Assembly: GCA_019637645.1 (NCBI GenBank)
Contig: JAHBVH010000086.1
Span: 1-35,581, forward strand
DNA length: 35,581 bases
Source of the DNA: Caldilineaceae bacterium
Lineage (GTDB): Bacteria; Chloroflexota; Anaerolineae; Caldilineales; Caldilineaceae
Direction of reading: 5' to 3'
Shown: positions 1 through 9,410 of the stretch, one piece after another
Numbering within the stretch: position 1 is the first letter of the stretch
Layout: each line of letters begins with the position of its first letter
Notes under the pieces: model-generated
Database searches by the model: none
Told to the model about the DNA's origin: nothing
The model's input: the letters and a program-made list of their open reading frames with translations, nothing else
Made by a program: the position numbers and the translations under genes

Positions 1-18
1 TTACTGTGCCTTATACTG

Positions 19-47
19 TTGCAGTTTGGGCATAGTTCATCTATAAT
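19..47 (+). promoter_or_regulatory. Candidate sigma70-type promoter upstream of uvrA
   Basis: A perfect -10 hexamer TATAAT lies at 42-47, with TTGCAG at 19-24 and exactly 17 nt between them. The -35 matches consensus at only three positions. It would give a leader of roughly 215 nt before uvrA containing the palindrome at 138-167. It could serve uvrA or be chance; no SOS-box-like palindrome was recognised beside it. Confidence 0.4.
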
Positions 48-137
48 GGCTTGTTGTACGAACAAGCGTTCGATAAACGCTATTGCGACGGCGCAGGCAT
101 CGTCATTCTGCTCGGAATATGACTTATGCAAAACTAG

Positions 138-167
138 AGCTGACCGGGTTCGCAAAACCGGTCAGCT
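138..167. repeat. Intergenic palindrome, divergent member of the dispersed family
   Basis: A perfect 10-bp inverted repeat, AGCTGACCGG / CCGGTCAGCT, with a 10-nt loop is followed directly by T residues (167-170), so it could act as an intrinsic terminator or attenuator on the plus strand. It resembles the CTGACAGGTTT palindromes at 3283, 4129, 7662 and 15271 but differs in the inner arm. It lies between the candidate promoter and uvrA. Confidence 0.6.
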
Positions 168-271
168 TTTCGGTGACAGGCTAACCTTTGTGCGTAAGTC
201 CTCTGGAAAACTTGGATGGTGCGTGCATGCCGACCCAAGAGTGCCGGTAAAAGATTTGGTAAGAGGTATTT

Positions 272-3247
272 ATGGCTCTGGACAAACTGGTTGTACGTGG
301 TGCGCGTGAACATAATTTGAAGAATGTCAATCTGGAGATCCCGCGTGACAAACTGGTGGTGATTACCGGGTTGAGTGGTAGTGGCAAAAGTAGCCTGGCC
401 TTTGATACGATCTATGCCGAAGGCCAGCGCCGGTATGTCGAATCGCTCTCTGCCTACGCCCGGCAATTTTTGGGCTTGATGGAGAAGCCCGATGTCGATC
501 AGATTGAAGGGCTCAGCCCAGCGATTTCCATTGATCAAAAAGGTTCTGGCCGCAACCCGCGTTCCACAGTGGGCACGGTGACGGAAATTTATGACTATTT
601 GCGCCTGCTCTATGCCCGCATCGGTCAGCCCCATTGTCCGACTTGTGGCGAGGCCATTTCGCAACAGACAGCCACCCAAATCGTGGATAGTATTATGGAG
701 ATGACCGAGGGGGCGCGCCTCTTGATTCTGGCTCCGGTTATCAAAGATCGCAAGGGCCACCACAAAAATGTCTTTGAAGATCTGCAAAAGCAAGGGTTTG
801 TCCGGGTCCGGGTCAACGGGGAACTCTATGAGGTCAACGAAGTGCCGGATCTAGATCGCTATAAGATGCATACCATTGAGGCGGTGGTGGATCGCATGGT
901 TGTGCGCCATGCATCCACCGATGACAACGCCGATGAGGGCGGCACCGACATGACGCGTCTGAGCGATTCGGTGGAGACGGCGCTGCGGCTGGGCGATGGT
1001 GTGTTGACTGTGGCTGATGTGACCGATCGCGACAATCCTAAGGATCGCATGTATAGCGAACACTTTGCCTGTGTCAAGTGTGGCACTAGCTTGCCCGAGA
1101 TCGAGCCGCGCACCTTTAGCTTTAATAGCCCCCATGGGGCTTGTCCGGCCTGTGCGGGGTTGGGGTCGTTACAGGAATTTGATCCCGATCTGATCCTCGA
1201 GTCAGACAAGTCGCTGGCCGATGGGGGGGTCATTCCCTGGCAGCGCCAGAATGATGACGAAGAGAATGAGGGGTACTACCGCCAGGTATTGCGCGCGGTT
1301 TGCAAACAGTTTGCCATCCCCTTTAATGCCCCGGTTGGGGAATTAAGCCTGAAACAGCGCGATGTGATTCTCCATGGGCCACCGCGCAAAGAGCAGAAGA
1401 TCAAAATCGACTATCAGACCGGCTCGGGCGATACGCGCTTCTATGAGACCACCTTTCATGGGGTGATTCCCAGCTTGCAACGGCGCTATCAAGAGACGAG
1501 TAGCGATTACATCCGTGGCAAGCTCGAAGAGTATATGAGTGTGCGCCCATGCCCCACCTGTCAGGGCAAACGCTTGCGTCCTGAGGCGTTGGCCGTGACC
1601 ATTGCTGGCAGAAATATTTATGAAGTCACCGAGATGGCTGTGGGCGATAGCTTGATTTGGGTCAAGAGCTTGCAGGGGGAGGATGAGAAGAGCCCGGCGG
1701 GCCGCGCGAACGGCAAGGTTAATGGCTATGTGGCAACGCCGACCACGGTGCTATCGGCCCGCCAGATGGCGATTGCCTATCAGGTCTTTAAGGAGATTCT
1801 CGCGCGTCTGCAATTTATGGTCAATGTTGGGCTGGATTATCTCACCCTGAACCGTACCGCTGTGACCCTTTCGGGCGGTGAATCGCAGCGCATCCGCTTG
1901 GCCACTCAGATCGGCAGCCAGCTCATGGGTGTGCTCTATATTTTGGATGAGCCGAGCATCGGCCTCCATCAACGCGATAACGCCCGCTTGATCGAAACGC
2001 TCCAAGGCATGCGCGACTTGGGTAACACCGTGTTAGTCGTCGAACACGACGAAGATACGATCCGCGCCGCCGATTGGGTGGTGGACATGGGGCCGGGCGC
2101 CGGTGAACATGGGGGGCATGTAGTGGCCTCGGCCCCACGCCACCGCTTTGTCAAGGATAAAAATAGCCTCACCGCCCAATACTTGCGGGGCGAACGGCGC
2201 ATTGACGTGCCCGCGATCCGCCGGGAGGGTAATGGTAATCAGCTCTTCATTCGTCGCGCGAGCGAGAACAACCTCAAAAATGTGGATGTCCGCATTCCAT
2301 TGGGCAAGTTTGTGGCAGTGACAGGTGTGAGTGGCAGTGGCAAATCGACCTTGGTGGTGGATGTGCTCTACAAAAAACTGGCGCAACAGATGTATCGCGC
2401 TAAGGATCGGCCCGGGCAGCATGACGCCATTGAGGGGATTGAGTTTCTGGACAAGGTGATCGACATTGACCAGAGCCCGATTGGCCGTACTCCACGCAGT
2501 AATCCGGCGACCTATGTGGGACTCTTCTCGGATATTCGTGATCTCTTTGCCACCTTGCCCGAAGCCAAAGCGCGTGGCTACAAACCGGGCCGTTTTAGCT
2601 TTAATGTCAAGGGTGGGCGTTGTGAGACCTGCCAAGGTGATGGCATCATTCGGATTGAAATGCAGTTCTTGCCGGATGTCTATGTGCCTTGTGAAGAGTG
2701 CAAAGGTAACCGCTATAACCGGGAAACGCTTGAGGTGAAATTCCGGGGAAAGTCGATTGCCGATGTGCTCAATATGACGGTGGAGGAAGGGCTGGACTTC
2801 TTCCAGAACATTCCACGGTTGCGTAATAAGTTAGAAACGCTCCATGCCGTCGGCCTGAGCTACGTCAAATTAGGGCAGCCCGCGACAACCCTTTCGGGAG
2901 GCGAAGCACAGCGGATCAAGCTGAGCAAAGAGTTGAGCCGCCGCGCTACGGGCAATACTCTCTACATCTTGGATGAACCGACCACGGGGCTGCACTTTGA
3001 AGATGTACGCAAACTGCTAGAGGTGTTGCATGAGTTGGTGAACAAAGGCAATACCGTCTTGGTCATCGAACACAACCTGGATGTGATCAAAAACTGTGAC
3101 TGGCTGATTGACATGGGGCCTGAAGGTGGCACCAAAGGCGGTGTTGTCATTGCCGAAGGCACGCCGGAACATCTGGTGACAGTAGAAAAAAGCCACACCG
3201 GCCAATTCCTCGGCCCGATGCTGCGCGAAGAAAATTATCAGCGTTAG
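272..3247 (+). CDS. uvrA: UvrABC excinuclease subunit A
   Basis: DNA damage-recognition ATPase of nucleotide excision repair; dimeric UvrA loads UvrB onto lesions. The protein has 991 residues (E. coli UvrA has 940). Two ABC ATPase modules are visible: Walker [10 protein letters not shown] near residue 33 and GVSGSGKST near 685, signatures LSGGESQR near 533 and LSGGEAQR in the second half, and Walker [11 protein letters not shown] / [10 protein letters not shown]. Zinc-binding cysteine pairs include CPTC near 121, CVKC...CPAC near 267-293, CPTCQGKR in the middle and CETC...CEEC near 783. A small insertion around residues 470-490 ([13 protein letters not shown] region) explains part of the extra length. 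AAGAGG at 261-266 lies 5 nt before the ATG. It converges with the dioxygenase gene across a palindrome. Identity is essentially certain. Confidence 0.98.
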   Translation: MALDKLVVRGAREHNLKNVNLEIPRDKLVVITGLSGSGKSSLAFDTIYAEGQRRYVESLSAYARQFLGLMEKPDVDQIEGLSPAISIDQKGSGRNPRSTVGTVTEIYDYLRLLYARIGQPHCPTCGEAISQQTATQIVDSIMEMTEGARLLILAPVIKDRKGHHKNVFEDLQKQGFVRVRVNGELYEVNEVPDLDRYKMHTIEAVVDRMVVRHASTDDNADEGGTDMTRLSDSVETALRLGDGVLTVADVTDRDNPKDRMYSEHFACVKCGTSLPEIEPRTFSFNSPHGACPACAGLGSLQEFDPDLILESDKSLADGGVIPWQRQNDDEENEGYYRQVLRAVCKQFAIPFNAPVGELSLKQRDVILHGPPRKEQKIKIDYQTGSGDTRFYETTFHGVIPSLQRRYQETSSDYIRGKLEEYMSVRPCPTCQGKRLRPEALAVTIAGRNIYEVTEMAVGDSLIWVKSLQGEDEKSPAGRANGKVNGYVATPTTVLSARQMAIAYQVFKEILARLQFMVNVGLDYLTLNRTAVTLSGGESQRIRLATQIGSQLMGVLYILDEPSIGLHQRDNARLIETLQGMRDLGNTVLVVEHDEDTIRAADWVVDMGPGAGEHGGHVVASAPRHRFVKDKNSLTAQYLRGERRIDVPAIRREGNGNQLFIRRASENNLKNVDVRIPLGKFVAVTGVSGSGKSTLVVDVLYKKLAQQMYRAKDRPGQHDAIEGIEFLDKVIDIDQSPIGRTPRSNPATYVGLFSDIRDLFATLPEAKARGYKPGRFSFNVKGGRCETCQGDGIIRIEMQFLPDVYVPCEECKGNRYNRETLEVKFRGKSIADVLNMTVEEGLDFFQNIPRLRNKLETLHAVGLSYVKLGQPATTLSGGEAQRIKLSKELSRRATGNTLYILDEPTTGLHFEDVRKLLEVLHELVNKGNTVLVIEHNLDVIKNCDWLIDMGPEGGTKGGVVIAEGTPEHLVTVEKSHTGQFLGPMLREENYQR

Positions 3248-3282
3248 CTTCTCCCCAACGGTCATGGTGGGGATGGCATCTT

Positions 3283-3315
3283 ACACCTGACAGGTTTTTA
3301 AAACCTGTCAGGTGT
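3283..3315. terminator. Bidirectional palindrome between convergent uvrA and dioxygenase genes
   Basis: A perfect 16-bp inverted repeat (arms ACACCTGACAGGTTTT / AAAACCTGTCAGGTGT) around a single central base. The T and A runs at its centre and its place between two convergent stop codons fit a bidirectional terminator. The core CTGACAGGTTT is shared with the copies at 4129, 7662 and 15271. Confidence 0.7.
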
Positions 3316-3330
3316 GGAGTGATTATCCGC

Positions 3331-4098
3331 CTACGCCGGTACTGCCGGTGTGACAAATTCCTGCATGCCTTCCCATTCACGCCAGATATCCGCCATGGTC
3401 TCATGGCCGTGCAATTCATGATCCACATGGTGGAGCCGGAAGTAAATGGCAAAGCGCGGATGGGGCGCGACATTCTGCGCCACCCCGTGGGCTAGTTCAT
3501 AGTGCGCTAAAATGACATCACCCGCCTTGGCGAGCACCTGTACGGGCGCGGGAATGTCGATCGGCGGCATGCCATTGAGCAAGGCTTCCGGCCCTTTTTC
3601 GCGAAAATAGGCTTCGTAGAGGTGATGGGTGCCCGGCCAAACGGCCAGATTCCCGGCATAGGGGGTCAGGACATCACTCAACGCCACCCCAAGCAACATG
3701 GTGAAATTGCGAATCGTGCCCGCGGGGACACCGTTGTTGGGTGAGTACATGCCGTCTAAATGGGGCCGTGGGGGCGACGGCGGATCTTGCAAGCTAGGAA
3801 AGCGCAGGGCAATTTGGCCTGCCCCTACCGGCTGAATTTTGCCCACGCCGATCAGCGACTCGGCCAGAGCCAAGGCCGGTGTTTTGTTGATCAAGTCGGT
3901 GATCACCGGCTCGCGTTGAAGCTCCGGGCAAAAGGAGCGGGATTGATAGATCGGCACTTGGGCGGGGTCAATGCCCTGCCCTAGCGACGCGTTGATCGCA
4001 CGCACCGCCGCGTCGATCATCACTGGGGGCACAACCCCAGGAACTTTGACGTAGCCGTTCTGATAAAATTCCTGTTTTTGGCTGTAAGAGAGTTGCAT
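3331..4098 (-). CDS. Phytanoyl-CoA dioxygenase (PhyH) family protein
   Basis: Predicted Fe(II)/2-oxoglutarate-dependent oxygenase of the PhyH family, 255 residues, cytosolic with no signal peptide. The iron-binding HxD motif is visible as PHLDG (H113, D115). A downstream AHG (H204) is the likely third iron ligand, and R215 in HPRFAIYF is the likely 2-oxoglutarate-binding arginine. The substrate cannot be read from sequence; the family includes hydroxylases of acyl-CoAs, small metabolites and natural products. The start is preceded by a purine-rich GAAAGAAGAAG. It lies downstream of nadE on the same strand but a 15-bp palindrome separates them, so co-transcription is uncertain. Family assignment is firm, function open. 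Confidence 0.85.
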   Translation of the reverse strand: MQLSYSQKQEFYQNGYVKVPGVVPPVMIDAAVRAINASLGQGIDPAQVPIYQSRSFCPELQREPVITDLINKTPALALAESLIGVGKIQPVGAGQIALRFPSLQDPPSPPRPHLDGMYSPNNGVPAGTIRNFTMLLGVALSDVLTPYAGNLAVWPGTHHLYEAYFREKGPEALLNGMPPIDIPAPVQVLAKAGDVILAHYELAHGVAQNVAPHPRFAIYFRLHHVDHELHGHETMADIWREWEGMQEFVTPAVPA

Positions 4099-4128
4099 GG
4101 CTTCTTCTTTCTTGAGAGTCCTGTAATA

Positions 4129-4161
4129 AGAGCTGACAGGTTTGAAAAACCTGTCAGCTCT
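4129..4161. repeat. Dispersed palindrome between nadE and dioxygenase genes
   Basis: A perfect 15-bp inverted repeat (arms AGAGCTGACAGGTTT / AAACCTGTCAGCTCT) with a 3-nt loop lies 13 bp beyond the nadE stop. It could terminate nadE transcription. Both arms are identical to the copy at 7662. Confidence 0.75.
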
Positions 4162-4173
4162 GTTCGTGGTTCG

Positions 4174-6237
4174 CTACCCTTGATCCGGCACATTCCGCCG
4201 TAATTCTTCCAACCAGATCGTCGCTTCCGAATCGCTGGGCGCGCGCCAGTCACCACGGGGAGAGAGCGAACCGCCAGAGCCAACTTTGGGGCCATTGGGG
4301 ATGGCCGAGCGCTTGAATTGGCTGATCTGGAAAAAGCGGAAGAGGAAGACCTCCAGCCATTTTTTGATCGTAGGCAGATCATACTCGTTGCGTTTCGCAA
4401 AGGGCAGCAGATCGGACCAATTGCCGTTAAGTTTGTTGCCCCAAGCCTGATGGGCCAAAAAGGCAACTTTGCTGGGCCGGAAGCCAAAGCGGGTGGTGTA
4501 ATAGAGGTGGAAGTCCTGTAGCTCATAAGGCCCAATCTTGGCTTGGGTACTTTGGGCTGGTTGTTCTCCCTGGCCGCTGATAGCTGGCACCAATTCGGGC
4601 GAAATCTCCGTATCCAAGATCGATTGTAGCACTTCATTGGTCTCTGCGCTGAACTGGCCTGTTTCAATGATCCAGCGAATCAGGTACTGGATCAACGTCT
4701 TCGGCACCGAGACGTTGACGTTGTAATGGGACATGTGGTCACCGACGCCATAGGTGGCCCAGCCCAACGCTAGCTCACTTAAGTCACCAGTGCCCAAGAC
4801 CAGGGCATTCTGGTAGTTCGCTAGCCGGAAGAGGTGGGAAGTCCGTTCGCCCGCTTGGACATTTTCAAAAGTAATGTCAAAGATCGGCTCTTCGTTGGCA
4901 AAGGGATGACCAATATCACGCAACATTTGCAGCGCGGAAGGGCGAATGTCGATCTCCTGGGCGCTGACACCAAGGGCGTCCATCAGTTTCCAGGCATTGC
5001 TCTTGGTGCGATCGGTGGTGGCAAAGCCGGGCAGGGTATAGGCGAGAATATTGGTGCGGGGCAGCCCCATGCGGTCCATGGTGCGCGCGGCAACGACCAA
5101 GGCTTGGGTGGAATCGAGCCCGCCCGAAACGCCAATCACCAGCTTTTGAATGCCCGTGGCTTCCAGCCGCTTCATGAGCCCATGTACCTGAATGTTATAG
5201 GCTTCAAAGCAACGTTCGTCTCGCACGCGCGGATCACTGGGTACATAGGGGAAGCGCTCAATCGGGCGTTGTAAGCCTTCCACACCGGCTGGCACTTGGA
5301 AGTGAAAGCCCACACGGCGGATCGCGCGGACGCGCTCGCGGTGATCGCCAACGGCATCGTTGAAACTGGTCAGCCGCATACGATCTTGGGCCAGCCGTTC
5401 CAGATCGATATCGGCGACAATGATCTGCTCTTCCCGCGCAAAGCGTTCGGCCTCGGCCAGTAGCTCATTGTTTTCGTAGATCAACGCGTGACCATCCCAG
5501 GCCAAATCGGTAGTCGATTCCCCTGGCCCAGCCGCGGAATAGAGGTAGGCTGCCACACACTTGCCCGATTGCGCCGCACAGAGGTCGCGGCGATACTCGG
5601 CCTTGCCCACGGTAATGTTACTGGCCGATAGATTGGCTAAGACTGTCGCCCCAGCCAGTGCGGCATAGGTGCTAGGCGGAATGGGGGTCCAGACATCTTC
5701 ACAAATTTCGGCGTGCAGAGAAAAGTTGGGGACATTGACTGCATCGAAGATCAGATCGTTGCCAAAGGGGGTTAGTTGGCCCAGAAAGCTCACTTCACGG
5801 CTGACGGCATTGCGGGCTGCCGTGAACTGCCGTTTTTCATAGAACTCGCGATAGTTGGGCAGGTAGCTCTTGGGCACAATCCCCAAGACTTGCCCTCGAT
5901 AGATGACTACTGCACAGTTAAAGAGCTTGCCTTCAAAGAGCAAAGGCGCGCCGACCAAGAGCACCGGTGTTAATGTTTGGCTGGCTTCGACCAAACGCGC
6001 TAACGCTTCCACCGTTGCATTGAGCAGCGCATCCTGGTGCAAGAGATCATCAATTGCATAGGCCGAGATGCCGAGTTCGGGAAAGAGCGCAACCGCGGCC
6101 TGTTGCTCGGACGCGCGTTGGGCCAAGGCCAAGGTCCGCGCTACATTGTAGATGGGATTCGCCACGCGCAGGGAAGGCACACAAACCACCACCCGGACAA
6201 AGCCGTGGGTATAGATAGAATAGAATGGATGGGCCAT
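4174..6237 (-). CDS. nadE: Glutamine-dependent NAD+ synthetase
   Basis: Last step of NAD+ synthesis: amidation of nicotinate adenine dinucleotide using glutamine and ATP. The N-terminal nitrilase-fold glutaminase domain has the Glu-Lys-Cys triad visible as FPELG (E54), VPKSY (K123) and AEICED (C179). The C-terminal synthetase domain carries the PP-loop SGGLDST at 371-377. At 687 residues the length is normal for the two-domain enzyme. The ATG at 6237 is chosen over an in-frame GTG at 6243 because AGAGG (6247-6243) sits 5 nt before that ATG and overlaps the GTG. Ammonia channelling between domains is known for the family. Identity is very secure. Confidence 0.96.
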   Translation of the reverse strand: MAHPFYSIYTHGFVRVVVCVPSLRVANPIYNVARTLALAQRASEQQAAVALFPELGISAYAIDDLLHQDALLNATVEALARLVEASQTLTPVLLVGAPLLFEGKLFNCAVVIYRGQVLGIVPKSYLPNYREFYEKRQFTAARNAVSREVSFLGQLTPFGNDLIFDAVNVPNFSLHAEICEDVWTPIPPSTYAALAGATVLANLSASNITVGKAEYRRDLCAAQSGKCVAAYLYSAAGPGESTTDLAWDGHALIYENNELLAEAERFAREEQIIVADIDLERLAQDRMRLTSFNDAVGDHRERVRAIRRVGFHFQVPAGVEGLQRPIERFPYVPSDPRVRDERCFEAYNIQVHGLMKRLEATGIQKLVIGVSGGLDSTQALVVAARTMDRMGLPRTNILAYTLPGFATTDRTKSNAWKLMDALGVSAQEIDIRPSALQMLRDIGHPFANEEPIFDITFENVQAGERTSHLFRLANYQNALVLGTGDLSELALGWATYGVGDHMSHYNVNVSVPKTLIQYLIRWIIETGQFSAETNEVLQSILDTEISPELVPAISGQGEQPAQSTQAKIGPYELQDFHLYYTTRFGFRPSKVAFLAHQAWGNKLNGNWSDLLPFAKRNEYDLPTIKKWLEVFLFRFFQISQFKRSAIPNGPKVGSGGSLSPRGDWRAPSDSEATIWLEELRRNVPDQG

Positions 6238-6336
6238 AGACACCTCTTCGTGTTAAACTGACAATTTCTTGGTAGTGTACTTGATCTACCCCCATTCTGG
6301 CAATTGCAACAGGATAGTATAGACGCTAGCAACTTA

Positions 6337-6384
6337 CCCCGCCTTCAACACAGGCTGCTTCTTTAACACCGGTTGAAAGCGGGG
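6337..6384. repeat. Imperfect inverted repeat upstream of nadE
   Basis: CCCCGCCTTCAAC (6337-6349) pairs with GTTGAAAGCGGGG (6372-6384) with one internal mismatch. CAATTGC near 6301 and GCAATTG near 6405 form an outer inverted pair. Nested inverted pairs next to a toxin remnant may be debris of a small mobile element; no transposase is visible. Confidence 0.35.
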
Positions 6385-6492
6385 AGAAGCCCTTCAAAAC
6401 AGGAGCAATTGCCCCCTACGTTGTTTTCGCATATACTGACTAACAGTGAGCGAAATTGCAATCGAACAACGCGGGGAACAGTAGGCAAGGAA

Positions 6493-6678
6493 ATGGTTTT
6501 CTATTTAGACACCAGTGCCTTGCGCAAACGCTATGTTCCAGAAACTGGTAGCGTATGGCTGACTGCCTTGTGTCCGCCCACTGCTGACTGCACTTTGGCT
6601 ACAGCACTGCTTACAAAGGCTGAGGCTGTTGCCGCTCTAGCTGCAAAATATAGGTATGGCGGATTGTCTGAACGCTGA
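6493..6678 (+). pseudogene. VapC-like PIN-domain toxin, N-terminal remnant
   Basis: The reading frame opens MVFYLDTSALRKRYVPETGS, the characteristic start of a VapC-type PIN ribonuclease, with the first catalytic Asp in YLDTSAL. It continues through a LTKAEAVAAL helix, the region holding the conserved acidic residue, then stops after 61 residues, where intact VapC proteins have about 130-150. The C-terminal acidic residues are therefore absent. No antitoxin gene is visible upstream. The weak AAGG before the ATG gives no strong translation signal. Best read as a decayed toxin gene; expression of a short fragment cannot be excluded. Confidence 0.6.
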
Positions 6679-6779
6679 AGTTTGTCATCGCTTGCAAGTA
6701 CCTCTTTATACCCATAACACTAAACGCAGCGTGTGTTTGCTTGCGCCACACCTTGTGATTCAGCCCGATTGAGGAAACC

Positions 6780-7646
6780 GTGACTACATTTCTGCCCAGC
6801 CAATCACCACTCGCTGCCATCGACTTTGGCATTAGCAATACCGATGTTGTTGCTCAAGTAGATGGCGCATTACGTCAGTGGACGCAACCTTATACGGGGC
6901 ATCCTGATCCTGCGCAAGTGCGGGCCATCCTCGCCAAAGGTGATGTTGATTTGGCCCAACTGCCCATCCTGGTCGTGACTGGCGGACGCCACCGCTTGTT
7001 GCCGTCCCAGCTGGGGAAGTGTGTGGTGCAAAGTGTCGGCGAGTTGGAAGCCATTGGGCGCGGTGGTCAGGCTATGGCTGCGCTAACCGGCGAGGCCGCC
7101 CAGCAACCATTGTTGGTCGTCAGCGCCGGTTCGGGGACAGCGATGATCAAAGCCGCAGGGCCGCAGTATACCCATGTCACGGGTACCGCTGTCGGGGGTG
7201 GCACGCTGTTAGGGCTAGGGCGTCTACTCCTAAACACCGTCGATCCGCAAGAGATCGATGCATTGGCACAAATGGGGAATGCCAACGGCGTTGATCTAAG
7301 CTTGGCCGATGTGATCACAGGGCCGATTGGGACGCTACCCGCCGAGGCAACCGCGGTCAACTTTGGCCGGTTGGCGCGCACTATGGCAACGCCAAGCCGT
7401 GCCGATCTCGCTGCGGGGATTGTGACACTGGTGGGGCAGACCATTGCCCTCATCGCTATCAATGCCGCACGCACCCTGCCCACCACCCAAATCGTGATCA
7501 CCGGCCACCTGACCGATATGGCGACGATCCGGCGTATATTGGCTGCGGTCGGTCTCTTCTATGGTCAACCTTTCCACATGCCGTCCCAGGCTGGCTATGC
7601 CACGGCCCTCGGTGCTCTGCTAACTATCCAGGAGCAGGCGCACTGA
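6780..7646 (+). CDS. coaW: Type II pantothenate kinase
   Basis: Predicted first enzyme of coenzyme A synthesis, phosphorylating pantothenate with ATP. The 288-residue protein has the ASKHA-type phosphate-binding opening AAIDFGISNTD (12-22), a GELEAIGRGG segment (87-96) where the family has its catalytic Glu, an AGSGTA motif (116-121) and VTGTAVGGGTLLGLGRLLL (133-151), very characteristic of the type II (Fumble-like) family. Type II enzymes are usually insensitive to CoA feedback; that is family knowledge, not seen here. The GTG start is supported by GAGG at 6771-6774 with 5-nt spacing. A dispersed palindrome follows the stop and could terminate transcription. Confidence 0.85.
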   Translation: MTTFLPSQSPLAAIDFGISNTDVVAQVDGALRQWTQPYTGHPDPAQVRAILAKGDVDLAQLPILVVTGGRHRLLPSQLGKCVVQSVGELEAIGRGGQAMAALTGEAAQQPLLVVSAGSGTAMIKAAGPQYTHVTGTAVGGGTLLGLGRLLLNTVDPQEIDALAQMGNANGVDLSLADVITGPIGTLPAEATAVNFGRLARTMATPSRADLAAGIVTLVGQTIALIAINAARTLPTTQIVITGHLTDMATIRRILAAVGLFYGQPFHMPSQAGYATALGALLTIQEQAH

Positions 7647-7661
7647 CCATCCGTTACGGCT

Positions 7662-7694
7662 AGAGCTGACAGGTTTGCCAAACCTGTCAGCTCT
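7662..7694. repeat. Dispersed palindrome downstream of pantothenate kinase gene
   Basis: 15-bp arms AGAGCTGACAGGTTT / AAACCTGTCAGCTCT with loop GCC, identical in both arms to the copy at 4129. A partial arm, GCCTGTCAGAT, follows at about 7700. Its position 15 bp past the stop codon fits a terminator role. Confidence 0.75.
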
Positions 7695-7873
7695 TACAAG
7701 CCTGTCAGATATTCGGATCGCTTTGCGGATTATTTGTCCTTAGCTGTCCCCATGCGCGCACTCAAGTGGCGCGTCCACCTCACCTAAACGGTCGTTGCGC
7801 GGTCCCAAACTAGGTATCCTCTTGTTGTGACGCTGCACCTTATCCTAAGCCGCTGATGAGAGGAGGCTACGCT

Positions 7874-9295
7874 GTGAGAGTCAAACTGATCCTACCCGCG
7901 CTAACTGAGGCCAAGAGTCCCTTTTGGCGGCCCATTAAGTATTCCCTCTTTCCGCCGTTGGGCTTGGCAACCCTGGCCGGTTATCTGGCCGACACCGATG
8001 CGATCGACTTGCAAGATGAGCATGTCGAGACCCTGCACTTGGATGATGAGCCAGATCTCGTGGTGATCCAAGTTTATATTACCTCTGCCTATCGCGCCTA
8101 TGCCCTGGCCGACCACTACCGGCGCAAGGGCGCGCATGTTTGCTTGGGTGGCCTCCATGTCACTTCCTTGCCCGACGAAGCCGCGGCGCATGCCGATACG
8201 ATCTTTCTTGGCCCTGGCGAAGATACTTGGCCGCAATTTCTGGCCGATTTCCGGGCGGGGTACCCCGGCAAAGTCTATCGTTCCCAGGTGCGTACCCTGG
8301 TGCAGCTGCCGCCCATCCGCCGTGATTTGATCAAGCGCCCTCTCTATCTAGTGCCCAATTCGATAGTCGTTTCGCGGGGCTGTCCTCATGTCTGTGACTT
8401 CTGTTATAAGGAAGCTTTCTTTCAAGGTGGGAAGTCCTTTTACACCCAAACGGTCGATGCCGCCTTGGCCGAGATCGACCGGCTGCCGGGGCGCCATCTC
8501 TATTTTCTGGATGACCACCTCTTTGGCAATGCGCGTTTTGCCGCCGCACTCTTTGAAGGCATGCAGGGCATGGGGCGCTTGTGGCAGGCGGCGGGGACCG
8601 TGCAGTCGGTGCTTCAGCCGAAGTTATTAGAAAAGGCCGTCGCCAGTGGCTTGCGCAGTCTCTTTGTCGGCTTTGAGACCCTAAACCCGGCGAATTTAAC
8701 TGCCCAGCGCAAATATCAAAACTTGAACCGTGACTATGGCGCGGCCATTCGGCGTCTCCATGACTTGGGCGTGATGATCAACGGCAGCTTTGTCTTTGGT
8801 ATGGATGATGACGATGAAAGTGTCTTTGCGCGTACGGTTGACTGGGCGGTTGTGCAAGGAATTGAGACGGCCACCTTTCATATTCTTACGCCCTACCCTG
8901 GCACGGCGCTCTATGAACGGATGGCTGCCCAGCAGCGGTTGTTACACCATAATTGGGATGACTACGATACGCGCCATACGGTCTTTCAGCCCAAACAGAT
9001 GACCCCAACCCAACTAGAAGCGGGCTATTGGCGTGCCTATCAGGATTTCTATCGTTGGTCCGCCATCTGGCAGGGGGCGAGCACGAAAGCCAGCTTGGCG
9101 GCTCGCACGCGCCACGTGGCTTATGCCGCCGGTTGGAAGAAGTTTGAACCACTGTGGGATTGGTTGATCCGCGCCAAGCGCGTGACTCAAGCCCTGCCTG
9201 TGCTGGAGACGGTGTTGCGCGGCCTAGAGCGCAAACCGCGGCCAAGCGCTGCGCCTGCTCTGGGCTCAGCCATCCAACCCGTGCGCGAAGGGTAG
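7874..9295 (+). CDS. Radical SAM protein with B12-binding-like N-terminal domain
   Basis: Predicted [4Fe-4S] radical S-adenosylmethionine enzyme. The cluster motif CxxxCxxC is CPHVCDFC (C170, C174, C177). The N-terminal ~140 residues look like the Rossmann-type B12-binding domain common in this class (GLATLAGYL, CLGGLHVTSLP, GPGEDTW), but the cobalamin-ligating DxHxxG motif is not seen. The C-terminal third is a family-typical extension (FHILTPYPGTALYERM, then YWRAYQDFYRW). It belongs with the HpnP/HpnR-like radical SAM proteins; the substrate cannot be assigned. The GTG at 7874 is chosen over an in-frame ATG at 7856 because AGGAGG at 7861-7866 lies 7 nt before the GTG. Length 473 residues. 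Confidence 0.88.
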   Translation: MRVKLILPALTEAKSPFWRPIKYSLFPPLGLATLAGYLADTDAIDLQDEHVETLHLDDEPDLVVIQVYITSAYRAYALADHYRRKGAHVCLGGLHVTSLPDEAAAHADTIFLGPGEDTWPQFLADFRAGYPGKVYRSQVRTLVQLPPIRRDLIKRPLYLVPNSIVVSRGCPHVCDFCYKEAFFQGGKSFYTQTVDAALAEIDRLPGRHLYFLDDHLFGNARFAAALFEGMQGMGRLWQAAGTVQSVLQPKLLEKAVASGLRSLFVGFETLNPANLTAQRKYQNLNRDYGAAIRRLHDLGVMINGSFVFGMDDDDESVFARTVDWAVVQGIETATFHILTPYPGTALYERMAAQQRLLHHNWDDYDTRHTVFQPKQMTPTQLEAGYWRAYQDFYRWSAIWQGASTKASLAARTRHVAYAAGWKKFEPLWDWLIRAKRVTQALPVLETVLRGLERKPRPSAAPALGSAIQPVREG

Positions 9296-9311
9296 TAGAA
9301 AGCAGATAGCC

Positions 9312-9401
9312 ATGTTGCTCGAACATGTGATTATTCTCATGCTGATTACCTTTATTATTGGCCTCTTTACGGGCGTTTCAATGGCGCGGCCGCGGGGGTA
9401 G
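9312..9401 (+). CDS. Predicted 29-residue single-pass membrane peptide
   Basis: A short frame starts 16 nt after the radical SAM stop: an N-terminal MLLEH, about 19 hydrophobic residues (VIILMLITFIIGLFTGVSM), then a short basic tail ARPRG. The hydrophobic core followed by positive charges predicts an N-out, C-in helix. The ribosome binding site is weak (AAGCAGA). It may be translationally linked to the preceding gene. It ends 10 bp before the convergent propeller gene. Real expression is unproven; composition is far from random. Confidence 0.45.
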   Translation: MLLEHVIILMLITFIIGLFTGVSMARPRG

Positions 9402-9410
9402 ACTATGCCG

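Noticed and set aside
134..793. 219-codon minus-strand frame overlapping the start of uvrA
   Set aside because: It is antisense to a secure gene, has no family pattern and no ribosome site. The same applies to the other long antisense frames in uvrA, nadE, the helicase and the EF-G-like gene.
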